From CAVXNB01 sp963763085 (lineage in GTDB: Bacteria; Actinomycetota; Acidimicrobiia; Acidimicrobiales; Bog-793): DNA of 64,000 nucleotides. Where the stretch lies: NCBI GenBank assembly GCA_963763085.1, contig CAVXNB010000008.1, forward strand, positions 310,001 through 374,000, read 5' to 3'. The notes under the pieces are model-generated. The model ran no database searches. It was given only the letters and a program-made list of their open reading frames with translations, and was not told the DNA's origin. Shown piece by piece: positions 1-10,123 of this stretch (the first letter of the stretch is position 1; each line of letters begins with the position of its first letter). The translations under genes and the position numbers were made by a program.

Positions 1-305
1 CCGGCGGGCCAGGGCGCACCGGCGAAGCCGTCGTCCGCATCTCGCCGCTGCGGCTGCGGGCTTCGTCACGGGTGCGGCTCACCCGACTGCATCCGCGGGC
101 GATCGTCAAAGAAGAGGTTGATCAGATCATCGTCCCGCTTCCGTCCGGCCTGGATCTCGCCGACCGGCTCGCCGTGCTGCTGCGGGAGCTGGTCCCGGCC
201 GAACCGGGCGAAAGCGCTGCCCAGGCCGATCCGGACGCGGCCGCCGTCGCCGCGGCCGAGGCGGTCGCGGCTGGATTCGGGCCCCGCCGCACCCCTACGA
301 TCTGA
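1..305 (+). CDS. mfd: Transcription-repair coupling factor Mfd, C-terminal end (partial)
   Basis: Only the last ~100 codons are present; the frame (codons starting at base 3) is open to the left edge and stops with TGA at 303-305. The visible residues (VRLTRLHPRAIVKEE, then VPLPSG and a short leucine-rich helix) look like the end of the Mfd C-terminal domain in actinobacteria, followed by an Ala-rich tail. Mfd is the ATP-dependent translocase that removes stalled RNA polymerase and recruits UvrA. The call leans heavily on synteny: foldase, mazG, eno and ftsB follow as they do after mfd in actinobacteria. The local similarity alone would be weak. Confidence 0.7.
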   Translation, partial: GGPGRTGEAVVRISPLRLRASSRVRLTRLHPRAIVKEEVDQIIVPLPSGLDLADRLAVLLRELVPAEPGESAAQADPDAAAVAAAEAVAAGFGPRRTPTI

Positions 306-310
306 GAACC

Positions 311-1360
311 GTGAAGCGACTCCCCCCCACGCTGGCCTGCCTCGCCGCGCTCGTCGTGCTGACGCTCGGGCTTTCGGGGTGCAACGTCCGTTTCTCTCCC
401 TATGCCGCCGTCGTGAACGGGTCGGAGCTCTCCCAGCAGCAGGTGAACGACGCTCTCGCCTCGATCGCGGCCAACGCCGGCTACAGCTGCACGATCGCGG
501 CGGGGGGAGGGTCCAAGGTCGTCGGCGCCGGCCAGGGCACCTACACCTCCAGCTTCAGCGCCGAGGTTCTCTCGATCCTCATTCAGGACAAGGTGATCCG
601 CCAGCAGGTCGCCGGGCTGGGGCTGGACGAGCCGCCGGCGCTCAGGACCGCCGCGCTGGCGCAGATCCAGACGGCCTTCGCGCCCGGGACCGGCTGTCCC
701 GGGACGGGCCCCTCGATCGTGGCGGCGTTCTCACCGTCCTACCGCCAGCAGCTGGTCCAGTTCCAGATGGACGAGGACGCGCTTGCGGCCCACCTGGCCG
801 GCACCAGTCTCGTGCCGAGCGTGTTGGCAGCGTACGAGGCGGCGCATCCGGGCACGACCGGCGTGAATTGCGTCTCGGTGATCGTCGTGCGCACCAGGGC
901 CCAGGCTGTTTCCCTGCGGCGCCAGATCCTGGCCGGCGCCGATTTCGCAAGCCTCGCCAAGGCTCATTCGCTCGACACGTCGACCGCGCCCCAGGGAGGT
1001 GCGCTCGGCTGCGTTCCCGACTCCGAGTTCTCCGCTCCGCTCAACAAGGACGTGGCGGCCTTGCCACAAGGCCACGTCTCGAGCCCCATCCCGTTCAGCT
1101 CCGCCTGGCTTCTGCTGCTCGTCACCCAGCGCCGGCCGCCGGGCTACGCCGAGCAGGTGAATGCCTTCCTCGCCGCGCAGCACACCAATCTCGGCAAGCT
1201 CATCACGGGCCTTGTCAAGTCGGCGTCGGTCGACGTCGACCCGCAGTACGGGACGTGGGACACCAAGTCGACCTCGGCCATGGTGAAGCCGAACCCCGGC
1301 CCGCCGGCGCATCTCGTGCCGAATCCCGCTGCCAGCGCCGGGCATGGGACCTCGGGGTAG
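311..1360 (+). CDS. Secreted parvulin-type peptidyl-prolyl isomerase lipoprotein (SurA/PrsA-like)
   Basis: GTG start 5 bases after the mfd stop. The 349-residue protein has a short basic N terminus, a hydrophobic stretch and a lipobox LSGC with the lipidated Cys at position 24, so it should be anchored outside the cytoplasmic membrane. A SurA-N-like helical region containing VNGSELSQQQVNDAL follows. From about residue 186 to 280 comes a PpiC/rotamase domain (VIVVRTRAQA, FASLAKAHSLD, GGALGCVPDSEF), then a Pro/Ala-rich tail. Known role of the family: catalysing prolyl isomerisation during folding of exported proteins. It occupies the position of a lipoprotein gene near mazG/eno in other actinobacteria. 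No frame problems are seen. Confidence 0.82.
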   Translation: MKRLPPTLACLAALVVLTLGLSGCNVRFSPYAAVVNGSELSQQQVNDALASIAANAGYSCTIAAGGGSKVVGAGQGTYTSSFSAEVLSILIQDKVIRQQVAGLGLDEPPALRTAALAQIQTAFAPGTGCPGTGPSIVAAFSPSYRQQLVQFQMDEDALAAHLAGTSLVPSVLAAYEAAHPGTTGVNCVSVIVVRTRAQAVSLRRQILAGADFASLAKAHSLDTSTAPQGGALGCVPDSEFSAPLNKDVAALPQGHVSSPIPFSSAWLLLLVTQRRPPGYAEQVNAFLAAQHTNLGKLITGLVKSASVDVDPQYGTWDTKSTSAMVKPNPGPPAHLVPNPAASAGHGTSG

Positions 1361-1403
1361 CGGCGGTCCGCTCCGCACGCGCCCAGGTTCGGCCAGCCTC
1401 CCG

Positions 1404-2929
1404 ATGAGCAGATCACCGCAACGCCCGACCGTCGTCGCCGCCGGCCTCGGGCCGGCCGGGCCCGAGCACACCACGCCGGCGGCCACCGACGCGCTCAGGA
1501 CGGCTCCCGTGACGTTCCTGCGGACGGCACGGCACCCTGCGGCCGGCCCGTTTCTCGAGCTTGCCAACGTGGTGGCTCTCGACGACTGCTACGAGGCGGG
1601 CGCGACCTTCGACGAGGTGTACGCCTCGATCGTCCAGGAGCTCCGGGCGGCGGCGGCCAAGCACGGCCGCGTCGCCTACGGGGTGCCGGGCTCGCCGGCG
1701 GTTGCCGAGCGGACCGTCGAGCTGCTCCGCGCCGATCCCTCGATCGAGCTGGAGATCGTCCCCGGCATGTCGTTCTGCGATCTCGCCTGGGCGCGGCTCG
1801 GCGTCGATCCCGCCGAGGCCGGCGTGCGGCTCGTCGATGCCGAGCGCTTCGCCGTCCAGGCCGCCGGCGACGCCGGGCCACTGCTCGTGGGGCAGTGTTG
1901 GTCGCGGGCGGTGCTGTCGTCGGTCAAGCTCGCCGTCGACGGCGATCCCGCCATGTCCGCTGTCCTCCTGCACCACCTCGGGCTGGCGGACGAGCAGGTC
2001 GTCGAGGTCCCGTGGTCGGAGATCGACCGGACGCTCGAGGCCGATCACCTGACGTCGTTGTACGTGCCGCAGATGCAGGCGCCGATCGGCCAGGAGCTCA
2101 CGCGGTTCGCTGAGGTCGTGCGGGTCCTGCGCGAGCGCTGCCCGTGGGACCGCGAGCAGACGCACCAGTCGCTCGTGCGCCACCTGCTCGAGGAGACCTA
2201 CGAGGCCATCGAGGCGATCGAGCTGCTCGGCGACGACCCCGCCGGCGCCCCGCCCGCTGCGGTCGCACACGTCGAGGAGGAGCTCGGCGACCTGCTGTGC
2301 CAGGTGATGTTCCACGCCACCCTGGCCGAGGAGGAGGGCCTGTTCACGTTGGGCGACGTCGCCCGGACGGTGCACGACAAGCTTGTTCTCCGTCACCCGC
2401 ACGTGTTCGGCGACGTGACGGCCACGACGCCGGCGGCGGTGATCGCGAACTGGGAGCGCATCAAGCAGAGCGAGAAACGGCGGACGCATCTCTTCGAAGG
2501 CGTCCCTGCCGCCATGCCGGCGCTCGCCAGGGCCGCCAAGGCGGAGCGCAAGCTGGCCAGCGTCGAGCTGGGCTGGCCGGTGACCGGACCCGACGCGGGA
2601 GCGCTCGTCGCCGCCCTCGCGGCCGTGCTGCGCCTTGCCGATGCCACGAGCCCCATCGACACCGAGACCGCCGCCGCCTCCGGTGCGCTGTTGCTCGACC
2701 TGGCGAGGCTCATCGCCCACCGGGGCGAGGACCCCGAGTCCCTCGTGCGCCAGGCGCTGGACCGGCTCGGCGCGACGGTGGCGGCCGTGGAGGCCGCCGC
2801 CGGCGCGGCGGCGGCGGTGACGGCGGCGGCGGCGCGGACGGCGGCACGGACGCCGGCGGCGCCGACCTGGGGGCGCTCGACCCCGTGCTCCGCCTCGATC
2901 TGTGGCGGGCGGCGGTCGCCGGATCGTGA
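1404..2929 (+). CDS. mazG: Nucleoside triphosphate pyrophosphohydrolase MazG with N-terminal methylase-like domain (frame break near 3' end)
   Basis: ATG 1404 begins a tetrapyrrole-methylase-like domain (VVAAGLGPAGPEH; residues ~1-220), followed by a MazG domain at ~230-350 with CPWDREQTHQSL, the Mg-binding EEtyE motif (LLEETYEAIE) and EEELGDLLCQV. This is the YabN-like two-domain arrangement; MazG hydrolyses non-canonical NTPs. A degenerate second MazG-like helical region follows. After about base 2795, inside a GGC-rich run, the frame in use loses coding character, while the frame ending at TGA 2927-2929 reads sensibly (ADLGALDPVLRLDLW). I therefore end the gene at 2929 and assume one indel between 2795 and 2845. 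Without that, the frame stays open into enolase. Confidence 0.85.
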
Positions 2930-2996
2930 GGTTGGCGCAGCCGGCAGTCGTCACTTTGCTAACTTCGGTCACACCTTTCACAGGAGACACAATCCA

Positions 2997-4289
2997 GTGA
3001 GCCGGATCGCGAGCCTCTCGGCCCGGGAAGTCCTCGACTCCCGCGGCAACCCGACCATCGAGGTGACGTGCCGCCTCGACTCGGGGGCGAGCGGCAGCGC
3101 GATGGTGCCGTCCGGCGCGTCGACGGGCCGTTTCGAGGCCGTGGAGCTCAGGGACGGCGACGAACGCTACGGAGGCAAGGGGGTGCGCAAGGCCGTCGCG
3201 AACGTGGCCGGCGAGATCGCCGACGCCCTCTGGGGCGTCGAGGCGTACGGCCAGCGGGCTGTCGACTTCGCCCTCGTCGATCTCGACGCCACGCCGAACA
3301 AGTCGCGCCTCGGCGCGAACGCGATCCTCGGCACCTCGCTCGCCGTCGCCCGGGCCGCCGCGTGCGACGCCGGGGCGCCGCTGTACCGCTACCTCGGAGG
3401 GGTGGACGCCCACGTCCTGCCCGTTCCGATGATGAACGTCCTGAACGGCGGCGTGCACGCGGACAACAACGTCGACTTCCAGGAATTCATGGTCGTCCCG
3501 GTCGGCGCGGCCTCGTTCGCCGAGGCGCTCCGCTGGGGCGCCGAGACCTACCACGCGCTGCACCGGGTGCTGCGCCAGCGGGGGCTGTCGGGCTCCGTCG
3601 GCGACGAAGGCGGCTTCGCACCTGACCTGCAGTCGAACGAGGAGGCGCTCGCGATGCTGGTCGAGGCGATCGAGGCCGCCGGCCTCGTGCCAGGCGAGGA
3701 CGTCGCGCTCGCGCTCGACCCGGCTTCGAGCGAGCTGTGGCATGAAGGCGGGTACGTGCTGGCGGGCGAGGGCCGAACGCTCACGTCGGCGGAGCTCGTC
3801 GCCTACTGGGCAGACCTCGTCGAGCGTTACCCGATCATCTCGATCGAGGACGGCATGGCCGAAGAGGACTGGGAGGGCTGGGTCGCCCACACCGCCGCGG
3901 TCGGCGGACGCGTCCAGGTCGTCGGCGACGACGTCTTCGTCACGAGCGCCGAGCGCCTCGAGCGCGGGATCGAGGCCGGCGTCGCCAACGCCATTCTCGT
4001 GAAGGTGAACCAGATCGGGACGTTGACCGAGACCCTGGCCACGATGCGGACCGCCGCTCGTGCCTCGTACCGCTCGGTGATGTCGCACCGGTCGGGCGAG
4101 ACGGAGGACACCTTCATCGCCGATCTGGCGGTCGCGACCAACTGTGGCCAGATCAAGACGGGAGCGCCGGCCCGGTCCGACCGCGTCGCCAAGTACAACC
4201 AGCTGCTGCGCATCGAGGAGATGCTCGGCGTCTCGGCCGAGTACCCGGGCGAGGACGCGTTCGCGCCGGATGGCTGGGGGCGGCCGGTC
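2997..4289 (+). CDS. eno: Enolase (phosphopyruvate hydratase)
   Basis: GTG start at 2997 with AGGAGA nine bases upstream; product about 431 residues, the normal enolase length. All hallmarks are visible: the Ser-containing substrate loop SGASTGRFEA, NVDFQEFMVVPVG, GDEGGFAP, metal ligands in ALDPASSELW, SIEDGMAEEDW and VVGDDVFVT, the catalytic Lys in ILVKVNQIGTL, and the signature SHRSGETEDTFIADLAVA. It catalyses 2-phosphoglycerate to phosphoenolpyruvate in glycolysis. No stop separates it from ftsB in this sequence. A TGA at 4291-4293 in the next frame would overlap the ftsB ATG, and one surplus base in the G-run around 4277-4281 would restore a normal C terminus ending there. The exact 3' end is therefore inferred. 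Confidence 0.95.
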
Positions 4290-4739
4290 ATGATGCGGCG
4301 CGCCAGGCTGTTCTTCTTCGTCGCGCTGCTGATCGCAGCCGGCATCCTCGTCGCCAACTTCCCCCTCTCGACGCTGCTCCAGGGGAGGTCGACGGTCCAA
4401 GGCGAGGCCAGCCGCCTGGCGGCGTTGCGGGTGGAGAACCGGACGCTTGCCTCCGAGGTGCGGGCGCTGGACGATCCTGCGACCGTGGGCGAGATCGCGC
4501 ACGAGGAGTACGGGCTGATCACCCCGGGGCAGCGCTCGATCGTCGTCCTGCCGGCAGCGGCCGGAGCCGGCTCCGCCGCCCGCGACCCGCTCGCGAACAA
4601 CCCCGTCCCATCGTCGGATCTGCTTCCGAGCGACGCCATCCTCGACCCCGGCACTCCGCTCGCCCCGCCGCCGAGCCACGGGCCGGGATTCTGGCATCGG
4701 GTGCTCGGCGACTTGGAGTTCTGGCACTCGCTCTTCTGA
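4290..4739 (+). CDS. Septum formation initiator FtsB/DivIC family protein
   Basis: 149 residues from ATG 4290: a short basic N terminus, one transmembrane helix (FFFVALLIAAGILVANF, ~7-25), then a coiled-coil segment (EASRLAALRVENRTLASEVRAL) and the family motif around IAHEEYGLITPGQRSIVVL. The tail is Pro/Ser-rich. FtsB/DivIC is a bitopic division protein that bridges FtsQ/DivIB and FtsL at the septum. Position directly after eno matches the actinobacterial eno-Rv1024-type order. It is read in the same frame as eno without an intervening stop; I treat this as a sequence error rather than a fusion. Confidence 0.85.
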   Translation: MMRRARLFFFVALLIAAGILVANFPLSTLLQGRSTVQGEASRLAALRVENRTLASEVRALDDPATVGEIAHEEYGLITPGQRSIVVLPAAAGAGSAARDPLANNPVPSSDLLPSDAILDPGTPLAPPPSHGPGFWHRVLGDLEFWHSLF

Positions 4740-4777
4740 CCGGGCCTGACCCCCGCTCACCACGGCAGACGGCGGGG

Positions 4778-4825
4778 TAGTGTGCGCAGGTGACCGCCCA
4801 CCCGACGCCAGTGATCCCGCGATGA
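4778..4825 (+). promoter_or_regulatory. Putative -10 element and leaderless 11-codon leader ORF before coxL
   Basis: TAGTGT at 4778-4783 resembles an extended actinobacterial -10 element. Six bases later a GTG (4790) opens an 11-codon frame reading VTAHPTPVIPR that stops at TGA 4823-4825, overlapping the coxL ATG (4822) as ATGA. Such a leaderless mini-ORF coupled to the first gene of an operon would explain why coxL has no Shine-Dalgarno sequence. No good -35 box is visible. The interpretation is inference from spacing only. Confidence 0.4.
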
Positions 4826-7125
4826 GCATCCTCGGCAATCGAGTGCTCAGGCGCGAGGACCCGAAGTTCCTCACGGTCGGCGGCAGTTACGTTGCGGATC
4901 TGGAGCTTCCGGGCGTGGCGCACCTCTGTTACGTGCGATCCACGGTTGCTCACGCCCGAGTGGCGTCCCTGGACCTCGACGAGGCACGCAATGCGCCCGG
5001 CGTGATCGCGATCTTCACGAACGACGACGTCGCCCTCGCACCCTTGCCGCCGGCCATGCCGATGCTCAACCAGGAGATGACACAGACGCTGCTGGCCGGC
5101 GACGTCGTCCGGTTCGTGGGCGAGCCGATCGTCGCCATCGTGAGCGAGACGCGCGAGCAGGGTGCCGACGCTGCCGAGCTCGTCATCGTCGAGTACGACC
5201 CGCTCCCGGTCGTGGTGGATCCAGAGGTCGCCCGTGACGACGAGATCCTCCTGTTCCCCGAGCTCGGCACGAACACCGCCCTCACGCTGGACTTCGGGTC
5301 TGACGCCACCCTCTTCGACGGCTGCGAGGTCGTAGTCCGGCAGCGCATCGTGAACCAGCGGATCGCTCCGTGCCCTCTCGAGGGGCGTTCCTCGGCCGCT
5401 CGCGTCGGCGACGACGGCAGGCTCGAGTTCTTCGCCTCCTCCCAGGCACCACATGGCGTGCTCGGTTCGCTCGCCTCGACCCTCGGGCTGCCGGCCGAGC
5501 AGATCCACGTCGTCTCGCCGGACGTCGGTGGGGGCTTCGGCGCCAAGGGTGGCGTCTACCCGGAGGAGATTCTCGTCGCCTGGGCGGCGATGCAGCTCGG
5601 CCGGCCTGTGCGCTGGACCGAGACCAGGTCCGAGAGCATGCTCGGCCTCGGCCACGGCCGCGGGCAGGTGCAGGACGCCGTCCTCGGCGGGAACCGGGAC
5701 GGGAAGATCCTCGGATATCAGGTCACCGTCCTCCAGGATTCGGGTGCCTACCCGGCGATCGGGGCGATCCTCCCCCTCCTGACGCGGATGATGGCGAGCG
5801 GTGTCTACGACCTGCCCAAGGCCGAGTCCTCGAGCGTCTCGGTCCTGACCAACACGACGCCGACCGTTGCCTACCGCGGCGCCGGCCGGCCCGAGGCCAC
5901 GGCTGCGATCGAGCGCATGATCGACCGGTTCGCGCTCGAGATCGGCATGGATCCGGCCGAGGTGCGGCGCAGGAACTTCGTCGGGCGGGCTGCGTTTCCC
6001 TATACGACGCCGACCGGGACCGAGTACGACATCGGCGACTACGTGCGCACGCTCGACCTGGCCCTGGAGGTGGCCGGTTACGAGGATCTCCGGGCCGAGC
6101 AGGCACGTAGGAGGGCCGCCAACGACCCGCATCAGCTCGGCATCGGGCTGTGCAGCTACGTCGAGATCACCAACGGCCTCCCCGACGGCGAGTACGGGGC
6201 GGTCGAGGTCCGCCCTGACGGCAGGGTGATCGTCCGCACCGGGACCTCCCCGCACGGACAGGGCCACGTGACGGCGTGGTCGATGCTCGTGGCGGATGCG
6301 CTCGGGGTGCCGATCGACGACATCGACGTGATCCACGGCGACACCGACGTCGTGCCCCGCGGCGTCGGGACGTTCGGTTCGCGGTCGCTGCAGACCGGGG
6401 GCGTGGCCGTGCACCAGGCCGCCGGCGAGGTCGTGGACCAGGCGAGGCAGCTCGCCGCCGACCTGCTCGAGGCCGCCCCCGAGGACGTCGTGCTCGACAA
6501 GGGAGCCGGCCAGTTCCACGTCACCGGCACGCCGGCGGTCGCCAGGTCGTGGCGGGAGCTCGCTCAGGCCTCGCTCGACCGCGAAGGCAGGACGCTCATG
6601 GCCGAGGTGGACTTCACGGCCCCGGGCGCGACGTTCCCGTTCGGGACGCACGTCGCCGTCGTCGACGTCGACGTCGAGACCGGCAAGGTCACCTACCTGC
6701 GCCACATCTCGGTCGACGATGCCGGCACGATTCTCAACCCGCTCATCGCCGAGGGCCAGATCCACGGCGGTATCGCCCAGGGGGCCGCGCAGGCGCTTCT
6801 CGAGGAATTCGCCTACGACGAGCAGGGCAACCCGCTGACCGGAAACTTCGCCGACTACGCCTTTCCGTCGGCGGCGGAGCTGCCGAGCTACGAGACGCGC
6901 TTCACCGAGACTCCCACCCCGAGGAACCCCCTCGGCGCCAAAGGCATCGGCGAGTCCGGCACGATCGGCTCGACTCCGGCGGTGCAGAACGCCGTCGTCG
7001 ATGCGCTCACGCATCTCGGCGTCGTCCACGTCGACATGCCGACGACGCCGATGCGCGTCTGGCAGGCGATAGAGGATGCTCGGAAAGCGGCTGGCCAGAT
7101 TGAGGCGCCGGCTCGCCCGACGTAG
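4822..7125 (+). CDS. Form II CoxL-like molybdenum hydroxylase large subunit (first copy)
   Basis: About 767 residues from ATG 4822. The frame could start at GTG 4780, but the conserved region begins at SILGNRVLRREDPKFLTVGG. An aldehyde oxidase/xanthine dehydrogenase hammerhead domain (~10-120) precedes the molybdopterin-binding domain, with GGGFGAKGG, the active-site loop AYRGAGR (~350) and the catalytic-Glu motif KGIGESGTIGS (~709). True CO dehydrogenases (form I) carry AYRCSFR here; AYRGAGR marks form II, whose substrate is not settled. It should bind Mo-pterin cytosine dinucleotide and work with CoxS and CoxM. First gene of the island, 50 bases before coxS. Confidence 0.88.
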   Translation: MSILGNRVLRREDPKFLTVGGSYVADLELPGVAHLCYVRSTVAHARVASLDLDEARNAPGVIAIFTNDDVALAPLPPAMPMLNQEMTQTLLAGDVVRFVGEPIVAIVSETREQGADAAELVIVEYDPLPVVVDPEVARDDEILLFPELGTNTALTLDFGSDATLFDGCEVVVRQRIVNQRIAPCPLEGRSSAARVGDDGRLEFFASSQAPHGVLGSLASTLGLPAEQIHVVSPDVGGGFGAKGGVYPEEILVAWAAMQLGRPVRWTETRSESMLGLGHGRGQVQDAVLGGNRDGKILGYQVTVLQDSGAYPAIGAILPLLTRMMASGVYDLPKAESSSVSVLTNTTPTVAYRGAGRPEATAAIERMIDRFALEIGMDPAEVRRRNFVGRAAFPYTTPTGTEYDIGDYVRTLDLALEVAGYEDLRAEQARRRAANDPHQLGIGLCSYVEITNGLPDGEYGAVEVRPDGRVIVRTGTSPHGQGHVTAWSMLVADALGVPIDDIDVIHGDTDVVPRGVGTFGSRSLQTGGVAVHQAAGEVVDQARQLAADLLEAAPEDVVLDKGAGQFHVTGTPAVARSWRELAQASLDREGRTLMAEVDFTAPGATFPFGTHVAVVDVDVETGKVTYLRHISVDDAGTILNPLIAEGQIHGGIAQGAAQALLEEFAYDEQGNPLTGNFADYAFPSAAELPSYETRFTETPTPRNPLGAKGIGESGTIGSTPAVQNAVVDALTHLGVVHVDMPTTPMRVWQAIEDARKAAGQIEAPARPT

Positions 7126-7175
7126 GGTCAACGACTACACGCCGCCGCTCACGCGGCGACAGAGAGGGGGCCGGT

Positions 7176-7657
<482 letters not shown>

Positions 7658-7661
<4 letters not shown>

Positions 7662-10123
7662 CGACCGTCGAGACCGAGTCGGAGGTCTCGCCGGCGGCGA
7701 CTGGCGACCACGGCTTCGGGTCGGGGTCTGGCGTCCTCGGGACGCGACGGCTGCGGCGCGAGGACCCGGCGCTGCTCTCCGGCGAGTCCCGTTTCACCGA
7801 CGACCTGCAGGTGCCCGGCGCGCTGCACATCAGCCTCGTGCGCAGCCCGTACGCCCATGCGGCGATCCGGTCGGTGGACCTTACGGACGCGCTCGCCAGC
7901 CCTGGCGTCGTCGCCGCCTATGCCGGCGCCGATCTCCGTGACGCCTGGGCGGGCGGACTGCCCTGTGCGTGGCCGGTCACCGCCGACATGAAGGCACCGC
8001 TTCACCTGCCGCTCGCGGTCGAGCAGGTCGCCTACGTCGGGGACGCCGTCGCCGTCGTCGTCGCCCGGTCGGCCTACGAGGCGGTCGACGCCGCGGGTGC
8101 CGTCGTCGTCGACTACGACCCGCTGCCGGCGGTCGTCGACCTCGAGTCGGCTCGTTCGGACGCAGATCTCGTGCACCCCTCGCTCGGGACGAACGTCTCC
8201 TACGTCTGGGAGCTCGTCCCCGACGCCGATGCCGTCGCGCAGGCCTTCGAGAAGGCGGACCACGTCGTGTCGGAGCGCTACGTGCAGCAGCGGCTCATTC
8301 CCGGCGCCATGGAGCCGCGGGGCGTCTGCGTGGTCCCCGAGCCCTTCGGCGGCGGCCTCACCGTCTACTCCGCCACGCAGATCCCCCACATCCTGCGGAC
8401 CATGCTCGCGGTGACGACCGGGGTGCCGGAGTCGCGCCTGCGCGTCGTCGCCCCGTCGGTCGGTGGAGGATTCGGCTCGAAGCTCAACGTCTACGCCGAA
8501 GAGCTCATCTGCGTCGTGCTCGCACGCAAGCTCGGCCAGCCGGTCCGCTGGACCGAGGAGCGGATGGAGGCCGCCCAGGCCACGATCCAGGGCCGCGGCC
8601 AGATCCAGGACATCGAGCTCGCGGCCGACGCCGACGGCAAGCTGCTCGCCGTCCGCGTCGAGCTGCTGGCCGACATGGGTGCCTACCTGCAGCTGGTGAC
8701 GCCGGGCATTCCGTTGCTGGGTGCGTTTCTCTATCACGGCGTCTACGACGTCCCGTCGTACTCGTTCCGGTGCACGTCGGTCTTCACCACCAAGACGCCG
8801 ACCGACGCCTACCGCGGCGCAGGGCGCCCCGAGGCCACGTACGCGATCGAGCGCGCCATGGACGTGCTCGCCCGCAAGGTGGGCGTCGGCCCTGAGGAGA
8901 TCCGCCGGCGCAACTACATCGCCCCCGACAAGTTCCCGTACCCGTCTCCGGCCGGGCTCATGTTCGACAGCGGCGACTACGAGCCGACGCTCACGCGGGC
9001 GTGCGAGATCGCGAAGGTGGACGAGGTTCGCGCCGAGCAGGCGACACGGCGGGCCGGCGGCTCAACCCGCCATCTCGGCGTCGGGATCTCGACCTACGTC
9101 GAGATGTGCGGCCTGGCGCCGAGCCGGGTGCTCGCCTCGCTCAGCTACTCGGCCGGCGGCTGGGAAGCGGCGACGGTGCGCGTCATGCCGACCGCCAAGG
9201 TGCAGGTGGTGACCGGCGCGACGCCGCACGGTCAAGGTCACGAGACATCGTGGTCGATGATCGTCGCCGACCGGCTCGGCATTCCGCCCGAAGACGTCGA
9301 GGTGCTCCACTCCGACACGGCGATCTCGCCCTTCGGCATGGACACATACGGCTCGCGGTCCCTCGCCGTCGGAGGGACGGCCATCGCGCTCGCAACGGAC
9401 CGGGTCATCGACAAGGCCCGCAGGATCGCAGCCCATCAGCTCGAGGTGGACGAGGCCGACCTCGTCTACGAGGGCGGGAGCTTCGCGGTACGAGGCTCGC
9501 CCGACCGGGCGATGGCGTTCGCGGCCGTCGCGTTCGAGGCCTTCACGGCCCACAACCTGCCCGACGGAACCGAGCCGCTGCTCGAGGCCTCGGTCACCTG
9601 GGACCCTCCGAACTTCACGTTCCCGTTCGGCACGCACATCGCGGTGGTCGAGGTCGACGAGGAGACGGGCGGCGTCCGCCTGGTGTCGTACGCGGCGGTG
9701 GACGACTGCGGGAACCAGGTCAACCCGCTCATCGTCGAGGGCCAGCTTCACGGCGGCATCGCCCAGGGCGTCGCGCAGGCGCTCTGGGAGGAAGCCGTGT
9801 ACGACGACGCCGGGAACCTGCTCACCTCGAGCTTCGCCGACTATCTGATCCCCTCGGCGGCCGAGTTCCCGAACTTCGACCTGGACAACACGGTCACCCC
9901 CTCGCCGACGAACCTGCTCGGCGTGAAGGGAGTCGGCGAGGCGGGCACGATCGGCTCGGCGCCCGCTGTGATCAATGCGGTCGTGGATGCGCTCTCGCAT
10001 CTCGGCGTCACGGGCATAGAGATGCCCGCGTCGCCTGAGCGGGTCTGGTCCGCCGTTCAGGCCGCCAGGTCAGCGTCTCGTCCGGCGAATTCCGACAACA
10101 CGGCTCAGGAGGCAGGTCCATGA
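7658..10123 (+). CDS. Form II CoxL-like molybdenum hydroxylase large subunit (second copy)
   Basis: 821 residues from ATG 7658, overlapping coxS by 4 bases. The frame is also open upstream, but that part is a shadow of coxS. A ~25-residue N-terminal extension precedes the conserved GTRRLRREDPALLSG. The molybdopterin domain carries GGGFGSKLNVY, the loop AYRGAGR (~384), PHGQGHETSWS and the catalytic-Glu motif KGVGEAGTIGS (~758). The AYRGAGR loop again places it in form II, not with genuine CO dehydrogenase. It is clearly homologous to the first copy but divergent, so it is probably an old duplication rather than a recent one. The stop overlaps coxM as ATGA. Confidence 0.88.

Noticed and set aside
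1413..4874. Very long minus-strand open frame (about 1150 codons) opposite mazG-eno-ftsB
   Set aside because: It mirrors well-recognised plus-strand genes; such shadows are common at this GC content, and the translation resembles no known protein.
4519..7131. Long minus-strand open frame opposite coxL
   Set aside because: Same reason: the plus strand encodes an unmistakable molybdenum hydroxylase.
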